From contig NZ_PJMX01000001.1 of NCBI RefSeq assembly GCF_002846415.1, positions 5,022,001 through 5,086,000 of the forward strand: a stretch of DNA of 64,000 nucleotides. Direction: 5' to 3'. Positions 24,776 to 33,378 of this stretch are shown here, piece by piece. Position 1 is the first letter of the stretch, and the number at the start of each line of letters is the position of its first letter. The DNA comes from Streptomyces sp. TLI_146 (lineage in GTDB: Bacteria > Actinomycetota > Actinomycetes > Streptomycetales > Streptomycetaceae). The position numbers and the translations under genes were made by a program. Below the pieces are notes generated by a model. That model ran no database searches and was not told the DNA's origin. It saw nothing but the letters and a program-made list of their open reading frames with translations.

Positions 24776-25659
24776 ACGGTCGGCTCGGACTCGGGGTCGT
24801 GAGCGGCGAAGCGCTCCGAGATGTTTTCCACAGGCTGGGGGTGATGGCGGCGATCGCGGCCCTTGTCCTGTGGACAGGGCTGGAGTTGGCGCGCCGAAGG
24901 CGCGAGCGGGCGGTGCGGCGGCGGGTGGTGGACCTGCTGGTGAGGGCGGAAACGGTGCCCGCGCGGCGTGACGGGGAGAGGGCTTGGCTGCCGGGCGCTT
25001 GGCCGCGGGGCGCCTGGTCGCCGGTCGCCCGGCTGATGGGCGGTGGCGCGGCGCGCGGGACGCTCGTACGGGCCTGGGCCGGGCCACTGGGGGTGCTGGC
25101 CGCCGCATACGTACTGGTCGGCGGGGTGCCAGGAGCCGTGGTGGGGCTGGTGGCGGCGTACGGGGCGCGGCGCTGGGCCCGCCGCCGGAAGCCACAGCGG
25201 GCGCGCCCCGGGGCCGAGTTGTTGGACCCGGAACTGCCGCTCGCGGCCGATCTGCTGGCCGCCTGTCTGGTGGCCGGAGCGGGACCGCGCGAGGCGGCCG
25301 GAGCCGTGGGGGAGTCGCTGGGCGGGCCGGTCGGGCGGCGGCTGGCCCAGATCGCCGCCGAACTGCGGCTGGGCGGTGAACCGGCTGAGGCGTGGGGGAG
25401 GTTGGGCGCGATACCGGGCGCGGCCGGGCTGGCCCGGTGCCTGGAGCGGGCCGCCTCCTCGGGGGCACCGGCGGCGGGCCCCGTCGGACGGGTGGCCGAG
25501 CGCTGCCGGGCCGAGCGAGCACGGACGACGGCCGCCCGGGCCCGACGGGCGGGCGTCCTGATCACCGGGCCGCTGGGGCTCTGCTTCCTGCCCGCGTTCC
25601 TGGCTGCGGGGGTGGCGCCGGTGGTGATCGGGCTGGCGGGCGGGTTACTCAAGCACTGA
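24772..25659 (+). CDS. TadC-like pilus inner-membrane protein, contains a TTA codon
   Basis: 295 residues with a T2SSF domain: membrane segments near 23-42 and 100-140, a cytoplasmic core with ELPLAADLLAACLVAGAGPR and the GRRLAQIAAEL helix, and a C-terminal pair of hydrophobic segments. GTG at 24772 overlaps the tadB stop; ATG at 24844 is an alternative. The fourth-last codon is TTA (25645-25647), the rare leucine codon read by the developmental tRNA bldA in Streptomyces. Partner of TadB in the assembly platform. Confidence 0.85.
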   Translation: MNGRLGLGVVSGEALRDVFHRLGVMAAIAALVLWTGLELARRRRERAVRRRVVDLLVRAETVPARRDGERAWLPGAWPRGAWSPVARLMGGGAARGTLVRAWAGPLGVLAAAYVLVGGVPGAVVGLVAAYGARRWARRRKPQRARPGAELLDPELPLAADLLAACLVAGAGPREAAGAVGESLGGPVGRRLAQIAAELRLGGEPAEAWGRLGAIPGAAGLARCLERAASSGAPAAGPVGRVAERCRAERARTTAARARRAGVLITGPLGLCFLPAFLAAGVAPVVIGLAGGLLKH

Positions 25660-25683
25660 TGGGCGGGCGGGCGACATGGGCTT

Positions 25684-25855
25684 TCCACAGCTCGCTCAAG
25701 CACGCGACGGCTCACGTACTCAGGCACGCGCCAGCTCACTGGCTCAGCACACAACAGCTCAACGGAGTGGCTCAACGGCCACTTGCTCAACAGGTCAACA
25801 GGTCAACAACTCAGCAGACCAACAGGTCAACAGCAGGACTCACATGGGGGTTGGG
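25684..25855 (+). repeat. CTCA/CAACAGGT repeat leader before the pilin gene
   Basis: The gap between tadC and the pilin gene is built from short repeats: CTCAAGCACGCG and CTCAGGCACGCG early on, several CTCA(A)C words, and six octamers at 25788-25835 (CAACAGGT, CAACAGGT, CAACAACT, CAGCAGAC, CAACAGGT, CAACAGCAG). It is C/A-rich and G-poor, unlike its neighbours. No gene is visible. Confidence 0.75.
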
Positions 25856-26068
25856 ATGAAGACATGGATGCGGTGCGTCGCACGTCGGGTGCGGGTGCGG
25901 GTGCGGGTGCGGGTGCGCGGGGACGCCGGGATGACGACCAGCGAGTACGCGGTCGGAACGATCGCCGCGTGCGGTTTCGCGGCGGTGCTCTACAAGGTGG
26001 TGACCAGCGGGGCCGTCTCGTCGGCGCTTCAGTCGGTGGTGGAGAGGGCGCTCGATGCGCAGTTCTGA
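25856..26068 (+). CDS. Flp-type pilin precursor
   Basis: 70 residues. The class III prepilin signature is clear: basic leader, then AG|MTTSEYAVGTIAACGF with cleavage after Gly and Glu at +5, followed by one hydrophobic helix and a short tail. It would be the major Flp pilin, made by this Tad system. The leader contains the dipeptide run VRVRVRVRVR, encoded by five tandem GGGTGC hexamers (25887-25916). ATG at 25856 has GGGGGTTGGG just upstream; ATG at 25844, with AGGA upstream, is an alternative adding four residues. Its 3' end overlaps the next gene by 14 bases. Confidence 0.88.
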   Translation: MKTWMRCVARRVRVRVRVRVRGDAGMTTSEYAVGTIAACGFAAVLYKVVTSGAVSSALQSVVERALDAQF

Positions 26069-26570
26069 GGGCGGTGCTTCCGGGCCGGGCGACGATCGGC
26101 CCGGCCGGGGCCGCCGGTCCGGGAGAGGCCAGCGGCTGGGCGGCGGCCGCAGGCGTCGGCTCAGGGGACTCAGGGGGCTCAGCGGGCTCAGGGCTGACCG
26201 GGACGCCGACGCCGACCAGGGCTTCGTAACGGCCGAGGCGGCCGTGGCGATCCCCGCGCTGGCCGCGTTCGCCCTGGCCCTGATGTGGGGGCTGATGGCG
26301 GCCGCCGCACAGATCGAGTGCCTGGACGCGGCCCGGGCGGGGGCCCGGGCGGCCGCGCGCTCCGAGGCCGAGCAGGCCGTGCTGGCCGCCGCTCGTTCAG
26401 CGGCCCCGGCCGGGGCGCGGGTCGAGCTACGGCGGGACGGCGACCTGTGGCGCGTACGCGTGGAGGCCCCGACTCCCGGACCCCGCGCGCTGGCTCTGAC
26501 GCTGAGCGGGGACGCGGCCGCGCTGGCGGAGGACACGGTGGGGGAGCCCATGGTGGGGGAGGAGCGATGA
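26055..26570 (+). CDS. TadE-like minor pilin
   Basis: 171 residues. A long Arg/Gly-rich cytoplasmic leader (about 55 residues) precedes QGFVTAEAAVAIPALAAFAL, a pilin-like helix with Glu at +5 after the Gly, typical of TadE. The remainder is an external domain rich in Ala and Arg. ATG at 26055 follows GGAGAGG and lies within the end of the pilin gene; the stop overlaps the next start (ATGA at 26567). It probably joins the Flp pilus as a minor component. Confidence 0.78.
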   Translation: MRSSEGGASGPGDDRPGRGRRSGRGQRLGGGRRRRLRGLRGLSGLRADRDADADQGFVTAEAAVAIPALAAFALALMWGLMAAAAQIECLDAARAGARAAARSEAEQAVLAAARSAAPAGARVELRRDGDLWRVRVEAPTPGPRALALTLSGDAAALAEDTVGEPMVGEER

Positions 26571-27157
26571 GGCCGGGGCCGAGGATGCGCGGTGCTCTCG
26601 CGGAAGGCCTTCGCGTCCGGGACTGGGGACTTCGTGGAGGACGAGCGAGGGGGCTGCCGTCACGCGGTGACCCGACGGAGGGGCGCGCGGCTCACGCCCG
26701 GGACCGGGGCTCGGCATCCATCTGGGTGGCTGTGGCCGCCTCCGCCCTCTGCGTGGTCTTCGCGGCCGTCCTCGCCCTCGGGCAGGCCGTGGCGGCCCGG
26801 CACCGGGCAGGTGGCGCGGCGGACATGGCCGCGCTCGCGGCGGCCGACCGGGCCTTGTGGGGGACGGCCGAGGCCTGCGCCAGGGCGGCCAGGGTCGCCG
26901 GAGCGCAGGGCGGCGAGGTGGTGCGGTGCGCGGTGACCGGGGAGATCGCCGACGTGACCGTACGGGCGAGGTTCGGCCCGTACGGCCCGGAGGTCAGGTC
27001 CCGGGCGGGCCCGGCGGCGCCTCCTCCGTACCGCTTCCTGCCGCAGCGCCCGGTTCGGGAGCGGCCCCACGGGCCTGCGTCGGGGGCTCCCCGGCCGTCG
27101 GCTCCGCCAGGGCTTCCGGGGTCGTCGCCTCCGGCGCCCCGCGCAGGAGTTCCGTGA
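26567..27157 (+). CDS. TadE/TadG-like protein of the helicase/secretion neighbourhood
   Basis: 196 residues. After about 45 variable residues comes RGSASIWVAVAASALCVVFA, a membrane helix, then HRAGGAADMAALAAADRALW, the conserved stretch of the 'helicase/secretion neighbourhood TadE-like' family, with two cysteines further on (CARAARVAGAQ and VVRCAVTG). The C-terminal 40 residues are Pro/Arg/Gly-rich. These last 164 bp (26994-27157) overlap, on the other strand, the end of the helicase gene, so one of the two C-termini is probably unconstrained. Last gene of the tad operon. Confidence 0.75.
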   Translation: MRPGPRMRGALAEGLRVRDWGLRGGRARGLPSRGDPTEGRAAHARDRGSASIWVAVAASALCVVFAAVLALGQAVAARHRAGGAADMAALAAADRALWGTAEACARAARVAGAQGGEVVRCAVTGEIADVTVRARFGPYGPEVRSRAGPAAPPPYRFLPQRPVRERPHGPASGAPRPSAPPGLPGSSPPAPRAGVP

Positions 27158-29585
27158 GGAGGCGGACCGCGCCCCGTTTGTGGAGCGGGTCGTTGCCGTT
27201 GCCGCACTTGGGGGACTGGACGCAGGACGGGCAGCCCGCCTCGCACTCGCAGGAGGCGATGGCCTCCCGGGTCGCCGTCAGCCACTCCCGCGCGGTGTGG
27301 AAGGCGCGCTCCGCGAACCCGGCGCCGCCCGGATGGCCGTCGTACACGAAGACCGTCGGCAGCAGGGTGTCCGGGTGCAGCGGGATCGAGACGCCGCCGA
27401 TGTCCCAGCGGTCGCACGTGGCGAAGAGCGGCAGCATGCCGATGGAGGCGTGCTCGGCGGCGTGCAGGGCGCCGCCGAGGATCTCCGGGTTGATCCGGGC
27501 GGCGTCGAGCTGGTCCTCGGTGACCGTCCACCACACGGCCCGGGTGCGCAGGGTGCGGGGCGGCAGGTCCAGCTTGGTCTCGCCGAGCACCTCGCCGGTG
27601 ATGAGTTTGCGGCGCAGGAAGGAGACGACCTGGTTGGTGACCTCGACGGAGCCGTAGCAGAGGCGGCCGGCTCCCCAGGCGATCTCGGTGTCGGTTTCGA
27701 GTACGGAGATGGAGGTGGTGTCACGGGCGACGGTGGAATAGGGCGGGCTGGCCTCCTCGACGAGGGCGACGGAGCCGTCGGGGTCGTCCAGGTCCAGACG
27801 CTTCACCAGGTACGTACGGCCCTGGTGGAGGTGGACGGCGCCGTCATGGACGGCGGTGTGGGCGGCGGACGCGTCGACCGTGCCGAGCAGCCGTCCCGTC
27901 GACGCCTCGACGATCTGGACCGGGCGGCCTCCCTCGCCCCGGATGTCGGTGAGGTCGGCGGCCCGCTCGCGGCGGGTCCAGTGCCAGCCCGACGCCCGGC
28001 GCCGCAGCAGCTTCGCGGCCTCAAGCTGCGGCATCAGTCCGGGGCTCGCCGGACCGAAGAGCTCCAGGTCGGTCTCGGTGAGCGGCAGCTCGGCGGCGGC
28101 GGCGCACAGGTGCGGGGCGAGGACGTACGGGTTGTCCGGGTCGAGCACGGTCGACTCGACGGGCCGCTGGAACAGCGCCTCGGGGTGGTGGACGAGGTAG
28201 GTGTCCAGCGGGTCGTCCCGGGCGACCAGGACCGCCAGGGCGCCCTCGCCCGACCGCCCGGCCCGTCCCGCCTGCTGCCACAGCGAGGCCCGGGTGCCGG
28301 GGTAGCCGCAGATCACCACGGCGTCCAGCCCCGACACATCGATGCCGAGCTCCAGGGCGGAGGTGGCGGCGAGGCCGAGCAGCTCGCCGGAGTGCAGGGC
28401 CTGCTCCAGGGCCCGGCGCTCCTCGGGGAGGTAGCCGCCCCGGTAGGCGGCGACGCGGCGGGCGAGGGTGCGGTCCACCTCGTACAGCCGTTCCTGGGCG
28501 ATGACGGCGACCAGCTCGGCGCCGCGCCGGGAGCGGACGAAGGCGACCGTGCGGACGCCCTGGACGGCCAGGTCGGTGAGGAGGTCGGCGGTCTCGGCGG
28601 TGGCCGTGCGGCGGACGGGGGCGCCCTTCTCGCCGTGGAGGTCGGTGAGCGGCGGCTCCCACAGGGCGAAGACCAGTTCGCCGCGCGGGGAGGCGTCGTC
28701 GGCGACCTCGACGACGGGCAGGCCGGTCAGCCGGTGGGCGGCCACGGACGGCTGCGCCGCGGTGGCGGAGGCGAGGAGGAAGACGGGGTTCGCGCCGTAG
28801 CGGGCGCACAGACGGCGCAGGCGCCGCAGGACCTGGGCGACGTGGGAGCCGAAGACGCCCCGGTAGGTGTGGCACTCGTCGATGACGACATAGCGCAGCG
28901 CGCGCAGGAAGGAGGACCACCTGGGGTGGGCGGGGAGTATGCCCCGGTGCAGCATGTCCGGATTGGTGAGGACGTAGTTGGCGTACTGGCGCACCCATTC
29001 GCGTTCCTCGACCGGTGTGTCGCCGTCGTAGACGGCGGGCCGGATCGCGTTGCCCAGGGGCTGGGCGAGGGCCTTCACCGAGCGGCGCTGGTCGGCCGCC
29101 AGGGCCTTGGTGGGGGCCAGGTAGAGGGCGGTGGCGCCGCGTCCGTTCGGGGCCTCGGAGCCGTCCAGGAGCGTGCTGAGGACCGGGGCTAGGTAGGCCA
29201 GGGACTTGCCGGAGGCCGTTCCGGTGGCGATCACGACGGACTCGCCGTCCAGGGCGTGCTCGGCGGCGGCCGCCTGATGGGCCCAGGGGTGCTCCACGCC
29301 CGCCTGCTGAATGGCGTTGATCACTTCCGGGCGGATGCGGTGCGGCCAGACCGCATGACGGCCCGCACGCGGGGGCAAGTGCTCCGTATGAGTGATGCGC
29401 GCAGCCCGGTCCGCTCCCGAGGCGAGCCGGTGCAGGACCGTGCCGGGGTCGGGTCGTTCACCCGTGCCCTTGGCGGGTGTTCTGGGGCGGAGATTCCTGG
29501 CCATCGGCACCGAGTGTGTCACTGGCGTGACGGACAATGGTCCCAAGGCGTCGTGCATGGCTGCTGGTAAGTGATTGAATGCCAT
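26994..29585 (-). CDS. DECH-box helicase of the MrfA/Hrq1 type
   Basis: 863 residues. SF2 motifs: I in VIATGTASGKSLAYL, II as VIDECHTYRGVFG (DECH), III near FLLASATAAQP, VI in WQQAGRAGRSGEG. The C-terminal third is a DUF1998-type domain ending with a cysteine cluster CECEAGCPSCVQSPKCGNG, probably a zinc site. Bacillus MrfA (YprA) and yeast Hrq1 share this architecture and act in DNA crosslink repair; conservation beside tad genes in actinobacteria is known but unexplained. ATG at 29585 follows the family N-terminus as I recall it; internal ATGs at 29558 and 29504 are possible. It is divergent from bldG with only 79 bp between start codons. Confidence 0.9.
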   Translation of the reverse strand: MAFNHLPAAMHDALGPLSVTPVTHSVPMARNLRPRTPAKGTGERPDPGTVLHRLASGADRAARITHTEHLPPRAGRHAVWPHRIRPEVINAIQQAGVEHPWAHQAAAAEHALDGESVVIATGTASGKSLAYLAPVLSTLLDGSEAPNGRGATALYLAPTKALAADQRRSVKALAQPLGNAIRPAVYDGDTPVEEREWVRQYANYVLTNPDMLHRGILPAHPRWSSFLRALRYVVIDECHTYRGVFGSHVAQVLRRLRRLCARYGANPVFLLASATAAQPSVAAHRLTGLPVVEVADDASPRGELVFALWEPPLTDLHGEKGAPVRRTATAETADLLTDLAVQGVRTVAFVRSRRGAELVAVIAQERLYEVDRTLARRVAAYRGGYLPEERRALEQALHSGELLGLAATSALELGIDVSGLDAVVICGYPGTRASLWQQAGRAGRSGEGALAVLVARDDPLDTYLVHHPEALFQRPVESTVLDPDNPYVLAPHLCAAAAELPLTETDLELFGPASPGLMPQLEAAKLLRRRASGWHWTRRERAADLTDIRGEGGRPVQIVEASTGRLLGTVDASAAHTAVHDGAVHLHQGRTYLVKRLDLDDPDGSVALVEEASPPYSTVARDTTSISVLETDTEIAWGAGRLCYGSVEVTNQVVSFLRRKLITGEVLGETKLDLPPRTLRTRAVWWTVTEDQLDAARINPEILGGALHAAEHASIGMLPLFATCDRWDIGGVSIPLHPDTLLPTVFVYDGHPGGAGFAERAFHTAREWLTATREAIASCECEAGCPSCVQSPKCGNGNDPLHKRGAVRLLTELLRGAPEATTPEALAEPTAGEPPTQARGAAPEPGAAAGSGTEEAPPGPPGT

Positions 29586-29664
29586 CGCGGCTGGCGATCC
29601 GTTCTCTGGCTCCGCCGGGGAGACTCAGGGGGCGGCCGCTCGATAGCAAGGTGCTGGAGGATCC

Positions 29665-30018
29665 GTGGACCTGTCCCTGTCGACTCGCAATGTGTCCGGC
29701 CCTGGTGGCGACCGTACGGTCGTCGAGGTCGGTGGCGAGATTGATGTGTATACCGCGCCCAAGCTGCGCGAGCAGTTGGTCGAGTTGGTGAACGACGGCA
29801 GCTACCACCTGGTTGTCGACATGGAGGGCGTGGACTTCCTCGACTCCACCGGCCTCGGCGTGCTCGTGGGCGGACTCAAGCGTGTCCGTGCCCACGAGGG
29901 CTCCCTGCGGCTGGTCTGCAACCAGGAGCGCATTCTGAAGATCTTCCGGATCACCGGGCTCACCAAGGTGTTCCCGATCCACGGCTCGGTCGACGAAGCC
30001 GTCAACGCCACTGACTGA
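29665..30018 (+). CDS. bldG: Anti-sigma factor antagonist BldG
   Basis: 117 residues, a single STAS domain. The phosphorylatable serine is Ser61 in DFLDSTGLGVLVGG, followed by KRVRAHEGSLRLVC. In S. coelicolor BldG is needed for aerial growth and antibiotic production and controls several anti-sigma factors. GTG start at 29665 with GGAGG five bases upstream. From memory the S. coelicolor protein has 113 residues; here four extra residues lie in the loop around SGPGG near position 11-15. The anti-sigma gene follows after 85 bp and is expected to be co-transcribed. Confidence 0.97.
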   Translation: MDLSLSTRNVSGPGGDRTVVEVGGEIDVYTAPKLREQLVELVNDGSYHLVVDMEGVDFLDSTGLGVLVGGLKRVRAHEGSLRLVCNQERILKIFRITGLTKVFPIHGSVDEAVNATD

Positions 30019-30103
30019 CGGCTCCGGAGGAAGGACAGGGGCACCGGGCTCCTCATCGCCCGGGGCCCCTGAGAAGCACGCCCGTACGTCCGAGGGGGAC
30101 CGC

Positions 30104-30547
30104 ATGGCCACCGTTGAACTCCGCTTCAGCGCCCAGCCCGAACACGTCCGGACGGCCCGCCTGGTGGCGGCCGCCGTGGCGCGCCGAGCCGGGGTGGACG
30201 AGGCGGTCCTCGACGAGGTCAGGCTCGCCGTCGGCGAGGCGTGCAGCCGCGCTGTGGGGCTGCACCGCGCGTACGGGGTGACGGCGCCGGTGCGCGTCGC
30301 GCTGACCGAGGAGGAGAAGGCGTTCTCCATCGAGGTCGGCGACGAGGTGCCCGGTCCGGGTTCCGGGGGTGCCGCGCCGGGTGTGCGCGGCGCCACGGCC
30401 GCCGAGGAGCCGGACGACGGCGGGGAGGACGGGATGGGCCTCGCGGTCATCAGCGGCCTCGTCGACGACGTGGAGGTCACTTCGGACGAGTCCGGTGGTG
30501 TCATCCGGATGACCTGGCCGATCACCGGGGCGACAGCCGAGCCCTGA
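30104..30547 (+). CDS. RsbW-like anti-sigma factor next to bldG
   Basis: 147 residues with a histidine-kinase-like ATPase fold. The N-box region is AVGEACSRAVGLH (residues 42-54): Glu45 is present, but the asparagine that coordinates Mg2+ in RsbW-type kinases is Arg49. A GMGLAVISGLVDDV G-box is kept, and a Gly/Asp-rich insert (about 87-106) lies between. So ATP may bind weakly and kinase activity is doubtful. The likely partner is BldG just upstream. ATG at 30104 follows GAGGGGG. A strong terminator follows the stop. Confidence 0.88.
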   Translation: MATVELRFSAQPEHVRTARLVAAAVARRAGVDEAVLDEVRLAVGEACSRAVGLHRAYGVTAPVRVALTEEEKAFSIEVGDEVPGPGSGGAAPGVRGATAAEEPDDGGEDGMGLAVISGLVDDVEVTSDESGGVIRMTWPITGATAEP

Positions 30548-30571
30548 CCGATCCGTCGACCCCCGCTGTAC

Positions 30572-30602
30572 AGGCCCTGCTGAGCAGGGCCTTTTTCATT
30601 TT
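30572..30602 (+). terminator. Rho-independent terminator of bldG operon
   Basis: AGGCCCTGC (30572-30580) / GCAGGGCCT (30584-30592), loop TGA, followed by TTTTCATTTTT. The best terminator in the window. Confidence 0.92.
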
Positions 30603-30752
30603 TGGCGATTATTCTCTAGATCATTGATCAGGCGTCAATGCTTTTGCCCCATTACCGCTTTCGGGCGCCTTTTCGTGGCGCGATCATTTGCTGAGTAGCA
30701 ACTGAAGGTCAATTCCGCTAACCGCGCCCTGTTTTGATCGTGTTCCGCTCCC

Positions 30753-30758
30753 TACAAT
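30753..30758 (+). promoter_or_regulatory. Putative -10 of hppA promoter
   Basis: TACAAT at 30753-30758, with a TTTTGA-type -35 candidate at 30732-30737 (15-base spacer), in an AT-rich region after the terminator. It would give a short leader ahead of the hppA Shine-Dalgarno AAGGAGG. Confidence 0.5.
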
Positions 30759-30796
30759 CCGTCCACATCTTGGGCTCTGAACGTCAAGGAGGACGA

Positions 30797-33190
30797 ATGG
30801 CGGGGCTCTTCAACCCACAAGAACTCGATCACCCCACTTCACTCGCGGCCGCGGTTCTGACCGACGACAACCGGCTGATCGTGATCGTCATCGCGGCCGT
30901 GGCCCTCGCGGCCCTGGTCGTGGCTCAACTGCTGGTCCGCCAGGTGCTGGCGGCCGGCGAGGGCACCGACTCGATGAAGAAGATCGCGGCAGCCGTACAG
31001 GAAGGCGCGAATGCCTATCTGGCCCGGCAGCTGCGCACCCTCGGCATCTTCGCCGTCGTGGTGTTCTTCCTGCTCTTCCTGCTGCCGGCCGACAACTGGT
31101 CGCAGCGTGCGGGCCGGTCGGCCTTCTTCCTGATCGGCGCGCTCTTCTCGGCGACGACCGGATACGTCGGCATGCGACTGGCCGTACGCGCGAATGTGCG
31201 CGTGGCGGCCGCTGCCCGCGAGGCGACCCCTGCGGAAGGCGAACCCGAAAAAGATCTCACGACTGTCTCGCACACAGCCATGAAGATCGCTTTCCGTACG
31301 GGCGGCGTGGTCGGCATGTTCACGGTGGGCCTCGGCCTGCTGGGTGCCTCCTGCGTCGTCCTGGTCTACGCCGCGGACGCCCCCAAGGTGCTGGAGGGCT
31401 TCGGCCTGGGCGCCGCGCTGATCGCCATGTTCATGCGTGTCGGCGGCGGCATCTTCACCAAGGCAGCGGACGTCGGCGCCGACCTCGTCGGCAAGGTGGA
31501 ACAAGGCATTCCGGAGGATGACCCGAGGAACGCCGCCACCATCGCCGACAACGTCGGAGACAACGTCGGCGACTGCGCGGGCATGGCGGCGGACCTCTTC
31601 GAGTCCTACGCCGTGACCCTGGTCGCCGCACTGATCCTCGGCAAGGCGGCCTTCGGCGACTCGGGCCTCGCCTTCCCGCTGATCGTCCCGGCGATCGGCG
31701 TGGTCACCGCGATGATCGGCATCTTCGCGGTCGCCCCGCGGCGCGCCGACCGCAGCGGGATGTCCGCCATCAACCGCGGCTTCTTCATCTCCGCGGTGAT
31801 CTCGCTGACCATGGTGGCGGCGGCGGTCTACATCTACCTGCCGTCCACGTACGCCGAGTTGGACGGGGTCACCGACGCCGCCATCAAGGCGCACGACGGC
31901 GACCCGCGGATCCTGGCGCTGGTCGCGGTGGCCATCGGCATCGTGCTCGCGGCCGTCATCCAGCAGCTGACCGGGTACTTCACCGAGACCACCCGGCGCC
32001 CCGTCCGCGACATCGGCAAGTCGTCGCTCACGGGCCCCGCGACGGTCGTCCTGGCCGGTATCTCCATCGGCCTGGAGTCCGCCGTCTACACGGCCCTCCT
32101 GATCGGTCTGAGCGTCTACGGGGCCTTCCTGCTCGGCGGTACGTCGATCATGCTCGCCCTGTTCGCGGTGGCGCTGGCCGGTACCGGTCTGCTCACCACG
32201 GTCGGCGTGATCGTCGCCATGGACACCTTCGGCCCGGTCTCCGACAACGCGCAGGGCATCGCCGAGATGTCCGGCGACGTCGAGGGCGCCGGTGCCCAGG
32301 TGCTCACCGACCTGGACGCCGTCGGCAACACCACCAAGGCCATCACCAAGGGCATCGCCATCGCCACCGCGGTCCTCGCGGCGGCGGCGCTGTACGGCTC
32401 GTACCGCGACGCCATCGCCACCGCGGTGAACGACGTGGGCGCCAAGTCCAGCGAGATGACCCTCAGCATGGACATCTCACAGCCCAACAACCTGGTCGGC
32501 CTGATGCTGGGCGCGGCCGTCGTGTTCCTCTTCTCGGGCCTCGCGATCAACGCGGTGTCCCGGTCGGCGGGCGCGGTGGTCTTCGAGGTGCGGCGGCAGT
32601 TCCGCGAGCACCCCGGGATCATGGACTACAGCGAGCAGCCGGAGTACGGCCGAGTCGTCGACATCTGTACGAAGGATGCCCTCCGGGAGCTGGCGACCCC
32701 CGGCTTGCTCGCGGTGCTGGCGCCCATCGCGGTCGGCTTCACGTTCGGCGTCGGCGCGCTCGGCTCGTATCTGGCGGGCGCCATCGGCACCGGCACGCTG
32801 ATGGCCGTCTTCCTCGCCAACTCCGGTGGCGCGTGGGACAACGCCAAGAAGATGGTCGAGGACGGCAACTTCGGCGGCAAGGGCAGTGAGGCCCATGCCG
32901 CCACCGTCATCGGCGACACGGTGGGCGACCCGTTCAAGGACACCGCGGGCCCGGCCATCAACCCGCTCCTGAAGGTGATGAACCTGGTGGCGCTGCTCAT
33001 CGCGCCCGCCGTGGTCAAGTTCAGCTACGGGGCGGACGCCAGCCCCGCGGTGCGCGCGGTCGTCGCGGTGCTCGCCACGAGCGTCATCGTCGGCGCGGTG
33101 TACGTCTCCAAGCGCCGCGGAGTGGCGGTGGGCGACGAGGGAAACCATGAGATGACCGCCAAGTCGCCTGACCCGGCGGTCGTTTCCTAG
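30797..33190 (+). CDS. hppA: H+-translocating inorganic pyrophosphatase
   Basis: 797 residues with about 16 membrane segments. The pyrophosphate-binding signature DVGADLVGKVEQGIPEDDPR and the following ADNVGDNVGDCAGMAADLFE are intact, as is the C-terminal DTVGDPFKDTAGPAINPL. It couples PPi hydrolysis to proton export across the plasma membrane. GNTTKAITKG carries Lys where potassium-dependent enzymes have Ala, so it is the K+-independent type. ATG at 30797 was chosen for AAGGAGG four to five bases upstream, rather than the frame from 30734, which lies in the promoter. It is a stand-alone unit with terminators on both sides. Confidence 0.97.
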   Translation: MAGLFNPQELDHPTSLAAAVLTDDNRLIVIVIAAVALAALVVAQLLVRQVLAAGEGTDSMKKIAAAVQEGANAYLARQLRTLGIFAVVVFFLLFLLPADNWSQRAGRSAFFLIGALFSATTGYVGMRLAVRANVRVAAAAREATPAEGEPEKDLTTVSHTAMKIAFRTGGVVGMFTVGLGLLGASCVVLVYAADAPKVLEGFGLGAALIAMFMRVGGGIFTKAADVGADLVGKVEQGIPEDDPRNAATIADNVGDNVGDCAGMAADLFESYAVTLVAALILGKAAFGDSGLAFPLIVPAIGVVTAMIGIFAVAPRRADRSGMSAINRGFFISAVISLTMVAAAVYIYLPSTYAELDGVTDAAIKAHDGDPRILALVAVAIGIVLAAVIQQLTGYFTETTRRPVRDIGKSSLTGPATVVLAGISIGLESAVYTALLIGLSVYGAFLLGGTSIMLALFAVALAGTGLLTTVGVIVAMDTFGPVSDNAQGIAEMSGDVEGAGAQVLTDLDAVGNTTKAITKGIAIATAVLAAAALYGSYRDAIATAVNDVGAKSSEMTLSMDISQPNNLVGLMLGAAVVFLFSGLAINAVSRSAGAVVFEVRRQFREHPGIMDYSEQPEYGRVVDICTKDALRELATPGLLAVLAPIAVGFTFGVGALGSYLAGAIGTGTLMAVFLANSGGAWDNAKKMVEDGNFGGKGSEAHAATVIGDTVGDPFKDTAGPAINPLLKVMNLVALLIAPAVVKFSYGADASPAVRAVVAVLATSVIVGAVYVSKRRGVAVGDEGNHEMTAKSPDPAVVS

Positions 33191-33207
33191 CAAGGTCACG
33201 GCAAGGG

Positions 33208-33243
33208 CGGGCGGACGGTGCGGATTGACGCACCGTCCGCCCG
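33208..33243 (+). terminator. Terminator of hppA
   Basis: A 15-bp perfect stem (CGGGCGGACGGTGCG / CGCACCGTCCGCCCG) with loop GATTGA, followed by TCGCTTTGTG. Confidence 0.88.
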
Positions 33244-33378
33244 TCGCTTTGTGTCGTGAGCCTTGTCTCCCTTGGTGCAAATGGCTCCAAAAGCGAGCAC
33301 ATCCGGCGTAGGGCACGCGGTTGTCGCCCACTTGGCGTGTATGTTCCGGGGCCGAGAGCCTTGGAAGGGACCGATCCG

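Noticed and set aside
24824..24877. Cluster of DnaA-box-like words in tadC
   Set aside because: They have mismatches to the consensus, lie inside a coding region and are about as frequent as chance predicts.
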